DNA of 9,967 bases, taken from the NCBI GenBank assembly GCA_031255975.1, contig JAIRRM010000065.1, positions 1-9,967 on the forward strand. The letters run 5' to 3'. A program made the translations under genes and the position numbers. The notes below the pieces were generated by a model. It made no database searches and was not told the origin of the DNA. It saw only the letters and a list, made by a program, of their open reading frames with translations. This DNA comes from Propionibacteriaceae bacterium. Lineage in GTDB: Bacteria; Actinomycetota; Actinomycetes; Propionibacteriales; Propionibacteriaceae. Positions 7,298 through 9,967 of this stretch are shown piece by piece; within the stretch, counting starts at the first letter, position 1; each line of letters begins with the position of its first letter.

Positions 7298-8461
7298 GTG
7301 AGTGAGCCGATGATCGTAGCCCCGTTGCGCCTCGCCTCGCCTTCACACTCCGCCGCGCTGAGCATCACGGTTCCAGTGGTGATGGCGCCGATGGCCGGGG
7401 TGACCAGGCAGGCGTTTCGGCTGCTCTGCTATGAGCAGGGTGCCGGAGTGTGTGTGAACGAGATGATTACCGCTCGTGGGGTGGTGGTGGGGGACGACAA
7501 AACCGTCTCCATGATGACATTCGCCACAGCCGAGCCGGTGCGAGCGGTGCAACTCTACGGCACCGATCCAGCCACCATAGACGTGGCGGCCGGTATCGCC
7601 ATCCAGGCATTCGGGGCGGAACTCATCGACCTAAACTTCGGCTGCCCGGTGCCGAAAGTCACCCGCAAAGGCGGCGGTGGGGTATTGCCATGGAAACTCG
7701 ATCTGTTTCGTGCCATCGTACGGGCCGCGGTGCGTTCCGCCGACCGATACGGGGTGCCGGTGACGCTCAAAACCCGTATCGGCATCGATGACGAGCATCA
7801 GTTGATGCTGGACGCCGGGCGTATCGCGGAGGACGAAGGGGTTGCCGCGGTGTGTCTACACGCCCGTAGCGTGGCCCAGGCGTATTCCGGTGACGCCGAC
7901 TGGGCTGCCATCAAGACGCTGGTGAACGCCCTTAGCATCCCGGTGATCGGCAATGGTGACATCTGGGAGGGCGCGGACGCGCTGCGAATGATGCGTGACA
8001 CCGGGTGCGCCGGGGTCGAGGTGGGTCGCGGGGCGTTGGGGAGACCGTGGCTGTTCGCCGACATTCAAGACGCGCTACGGGGGTGTGTTGCCACCAGATT
8101 GCCAAACTTGGGCGAGGTGTGCGATCTGCTGCTCAGGCACGCCGAACTGAACATCGCCGCCATGGATGAGCTACACGGTATGGCCGACATGCGCAAACAC
8201 GCGCTGTGGTATCTGCGTGGCTTCCCGCTGGGCGGCGATCTCAGATTGGCGTTGAGCCATGTCAGTGAATTTGATGAGTTGCGGCGATTGCTGGCCGTCC
8301 TCGACCGTGACACGCCGTATCCGGTGGCAGAGCTTGGCAAACCACGCGGACGACAAGGGGGGCCGCGGGGTCGCGTCATCATGCCATACGGTTGGCTGGA
8401 TGACCGCTCCGGGTTGGGGCTTGATCTCGGCGATGCGGAACTGGACGTATCAGGCGGCTGA
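7298..8461 (+). CDS. dusB: tRNA-dihydrouridine synthase, DusB-like
   Basis: This 387-residue FMN- and NADPH-dependent enzyme reduces particular uridines in the D-loop of tRNA. The N-terminal TIM barrel shows MAPMAGVT (29-36), the flavin-binding start; catalytic Cys116 in DLNFGCPVPK; Lys158 and Arg160 in TLKTRIG; His188 in LHARSVAQAYSGDADW; GNGDI (218-222); and the phosphate-binding GVEVGRGALGRPWLF (239-253). A helical tRNA-binding domain follows from about 270. The end, GGPRGRV then PYGWLDD and a final VSGG, is a C-terminal extension I associate with actinobacterial DusB proteins. The start is GTG 7298, 7 nt after a TAGACT -10 box. In-frame ATG 7280 lies upstream of that box and has no ribosome-binding site. 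The specific uridine modified cannot be read from the sequence, so the B subtype is tentative. Confidence 0.93.
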   Translation: MSEPMIVAPLRLASPSHSAALSITVPVVMAPMAGVTRQAFRLLCYEQGAGVCVNEMITARGVVVGDDKTVSMMTFATAEPVRAVQLYGTDPATIDVAAGIAIQAFGAELIDLNFGCPVPKVTRKGGGGVLPWKLDLFRAIVRAAVRSADRYGVPVTLKTRIGIDDEHQLMLDAGRIAEDEGVAAVCLHARSVAQAYSGDADWAAIKTLVNALSIPVIGNGDIWEGADALRMMRDTGCAGVEVGRGALGRPWLFADIQDALRGCVATRLPNLGEVCDLLLRHAELNIAAMDELHGMADMRKHALWYLRGFPLGGDLRLALSHVSEFDELRRLLAVLDRDTPYPVAELGKPRGRQGGPRGRVIMPYGWLDDRSGLGLDLGDAELDVSGG

Positions 8462-8495
8462 ATGACAACCTACCTTTGTAGCCGGCGTTTTGCGA

Positions 8496-8513
8496 CGGGC
8501 ACTTTTGCGCCCG
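8496..8513 (+). other. Short GC hairpin between dus and dgt
   Basis: CGGGC (8496-8500) pairs with GCCCG (8509-8513) around the 8-nt loop ACTTTTGC. No T-run follows. It may be a weak terminator or attenuating hairpin between the two genes, or chance in GC-rich DNA. Confidence 0.25.
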
Positions 8514-8569
8514 GTGTCTTACGAGGATAGCTGGGAGGAGGGATTGGAGAACTGGTGGAGAATAAGCGT

Positions 8570-9679
8570 ATGGATGTAGGTAAGGCCAGACGGCAGCGCT
8601 GGGCGGAGACCATGACCGGACATGGTGGCGCGTTTGTCAGCGCCCACGCCGATTCGCGCGCAGCGCTGGCCACCGGTACCGCAGTGGGACGGATGGAGCG
8701 GGAGGCCTACGAGGCTGCCACGCTTCGAGCAGGTGCCACCCGCTCACACGGTGCGGGGGAGCGGCTGCGGCCAGAGGAGCCAGACCCGGAGCGCACCTGT
8801 TTCGAGCGTGATCGTGACCGTATCGTGCATTCAACGGCGTTCCGTCGGCTGGCGGGGAAGACGCAGGCGGTGGTGTATCCGCGAGATCATCAGCGCACCC
8901 GACTCACCCATGCCCTTGAGGTGGCGCAGATCGCCCGTTCCGTGGCCACCGGGGTAGGAGCCAACGTGGTGCTCGCAGACACCATAGCGCTGGGGCATGA
9001 CTGTGGGCATGGTCCGGGCGGGCACGCCGCCGAGGAGGCGTTTGATCTGTTTCTGCCGGATGGGTTCGATCACGGCCCCTGGGGGGCCGATGTGGCGCTG
9101 GCGGATCTGAACCTCACCCGGCAGACATTGGATGGCATCCGTAACCACTCCTGGTCCAGGCCGGCACCAGCCACCATTGAGGGTGAGATCGTGTCGTGGG
9201 CTGACCGTATCGGCTACTGCGCGCATGACCTGGAGGACTCCATCGCCGCCGGCATCGTCAAGGTGTCCGACATTCCAGCCGAAGTGTCTAAGGTGTGCGG
9301 GGTGAGTCGCGGTGAACAACTGCGGGTGTTCATCGGGGCGCTGGTGGCCACTACCGTGGCCACCGGGCAGGTGGCGATGGACGCCGAGACGGCGGGGGCG
9401 TTGGCGGCGCTTAGACGTTTCAACTACGAGCGCATCTACAACCGTCCCGAATCAATGCAGCAGTGGCGGGCGGTGGTGGACGTGTTACGGGCATTGGTGG
9501 AGCGCTACAGTGCCCATCCTGGCGACATGCCCGAATCTTATCGGTGTGAGGCCGATCCGGTACGCGGCGCGGTGACATATGTGGCGGGCATGACCGATCG
9601 CTTTGCCTTCGAGCAGGCGGTGCAGTTATTGGGTTGGGAATGGGATTTGCTGCCGCGGGGGATCGGCCACGGAGCCTGA
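8570..9679 (+). CDS. dgt: dGTP triphosphohydrolase-like HD-domain protein
   Basis: This 369-residue protein belongs to the dNTPase family that splits dNTPs, typically dGTP, into deoxynucleoside and triphosphate. The HD metal site is complete: His114 in RLTHALEVAQIAR, His143-Asp144 in LGHDCGHGPGGH, and Asp212 in SWADRIGY. FERDRDRIVHSTAFRRLAGKTQ (78-99) is the family's conserved N-terminal helix region. The start is uncertain. ATG 8570 has GGTGGAG (8554-8560) 9 nt upstream. GTG 8555 would add five residues, and ATG 8693 would remove 41 poorly conserved, Ala-rich residues. It follows dus by 108 bp and precedes dnaG by 13 bp, the usual actinobacterial dgt-dnaG order, linking dNTP pools with replication. 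Whether it prefers dGTP is not shown by sequence. Confidence 0.94.
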   Translation: MDVGKARRQRWAETMTGHGGAFVSAHADSRAALATGTAVGRMEREAYEAATLRAGATRSHGAGERLRPEEPDPERTCFERDRDRIVHSTAFRRLAGKTQAVVYPRDHQRTRLTHALEVAQIARSVATGVGANVVLADTIALGHDCGHGPGGHAAEEAFDLFLPDGFDHGPWGADVALADLNLTRQTLDGIRNHSWSRPAPATIEGEIVSWADRIGYCAHDLEDSIAAGIVKVSDIPAEVSKVCGVSRGEQLRVFIGALVATTVATGQVAMDAETAGALAALRRFNYERIYNRPESMQQWRAVVDVLRALVERYSAHPGDMPESYRCEADPVRGAVTYVAGMTDRFAFEQAVQLLGWEWDLLPRGIGHGA

Positions 9680-9680
9680 G

Positions 9681-9686
9681 TAGACT
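9681..9686 (+). promoter_or_regulatory. -10 box of dnaG (leaderless type)
   Basis: TAGACT starts 2 bp after the dgt stop codon and is separated by 6 nt from the dnaG ATG at 9693. There is no Shine-Dalgarno before that ATG. A -35 would lie inside dgt and none is obvious. It suggests dnaG has its own promoter besides any read-through from dgt. Confidence 0.5.
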
Positions 9687-9692
9687 GAGCCC

Positions 9693-9967
9693 ATGCCCCG
9701 CATCATGGACGAAGACATCGCCACGGTACGGGAGCGCGCTCGCATCGAAGAGGTCGTCGGATCGTATCTCAGGCTGCGCCGCTCAGGCTCCGACTGGCAG
9801 GGTCTGTGCCCGTTCCACGATGAGAAAACCCCCAGTTTCCACGTCACGCCAGCGCGAGGACTTTACTACTGCTTCGGATGTGGCGTGGGCGGCAACGTAT
9901 TCGATTTTGTGATGCGCCATGACAATATGACCTGGGTGGAGGCGGTGCAACTGCTCGCCGACCGTTA
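9693..9967 (+). CDS. dnaG: DNA primase DnaG, 3' end missing
   Basis: The first 91 residues of the primase that makes RNA primers at the replication fork, cut by the window edge. It begins MPRIMDEDIATVRERARIEEVV, typical of DnaG. The CHC2 zinc-binding domain is present: Cys39 and His42 in LCPFHDEKTPSFHV, then Cys60 and Cys63 in YYCFGCGVGGNVFDFV. This domain recognises template DNA and regulates priming. The TOPRIM catalytic and helicase-binding domains lie beyond the window. ATG 9693 is set by homology of the N-terminus; it lies 13 bp after the dgt stop with a TAGACT box between. Confidence 0.96.
   Translation, partial: MPRIMDEDIATVRERARIEEVVGSYLRLRRSGSDWQGLCPFHDEKTPSFHVTPARGLYYCFGCGVGGNVFDFVMRHDNMTWVEAVQLLADR

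Overview
This window looks like ordinary chromosomal DNA from a high-GC Actinomycetota. Three things suggest this. The Zur-like regulator carries every metal ligand I recall for Mycobacterium tuberculosis FurB, shifted by one residue. The dgt-dnaG pair next to glyS and a zinc regulator is a familiar actinobacterial neighbourhood. Several first genes appear to be leaderless, with TAGACT/TAGAAT-type -10 boxes 6-7 nt before the start codon. I cannot name the genus. I see no insertion sequence, prophage gene, CRISPR array, tRNA or rRNA.

Layout: (a) 1-1476 (+) is the 3' part of an exported M1-family zinc metallopeptidase, cut by the left window edge. (b) 1500-4545 (-) is a compact zinc-uptake operon read znuA-znuC-znuB-zur: lipoprotein, ATPase, permease with a histidine-rich tail, and zinc-sensing repressor. 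All adjacent genes overlap by 7-11 nt. (c) 4546-4772 is the divergent control region. It holds a Zur-box-like palindrome covering the znuA -10 box, a perfect 10-bp inverted repeat, a possible glyS promoter and a leader hairpin. (d) 4773-6161 (+) is glyS. (e) 6162-6302 is a convergent gap with a candidate terminator hairpin. (f) 6303-7214 (-) is a two-domain universal stress protein, divergent from (g) 7298-8461 (+), a DusB-like tRNA-dihydrouridine synthase, followed by (h) dgt at 8570-9679 (+) and (i) the 5' end of dnaG from 9693 (+), cut by the right edge.

How the genes work together: the zinc operon is probably a self-regulated circuit, in which Zur represses its own operon when zinc is plentiful and ZnuABC imports zinc when it is scarce. 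The other genes are housekeeping: tRNA charging, tRNA modification, dNTP pool control and replication priming. I found no previously undescribed system. The points most worth a second look are the regulatory architecture (Zur operator, leaderless starts, palindrome) and the metal-binding tail on ZnuB.
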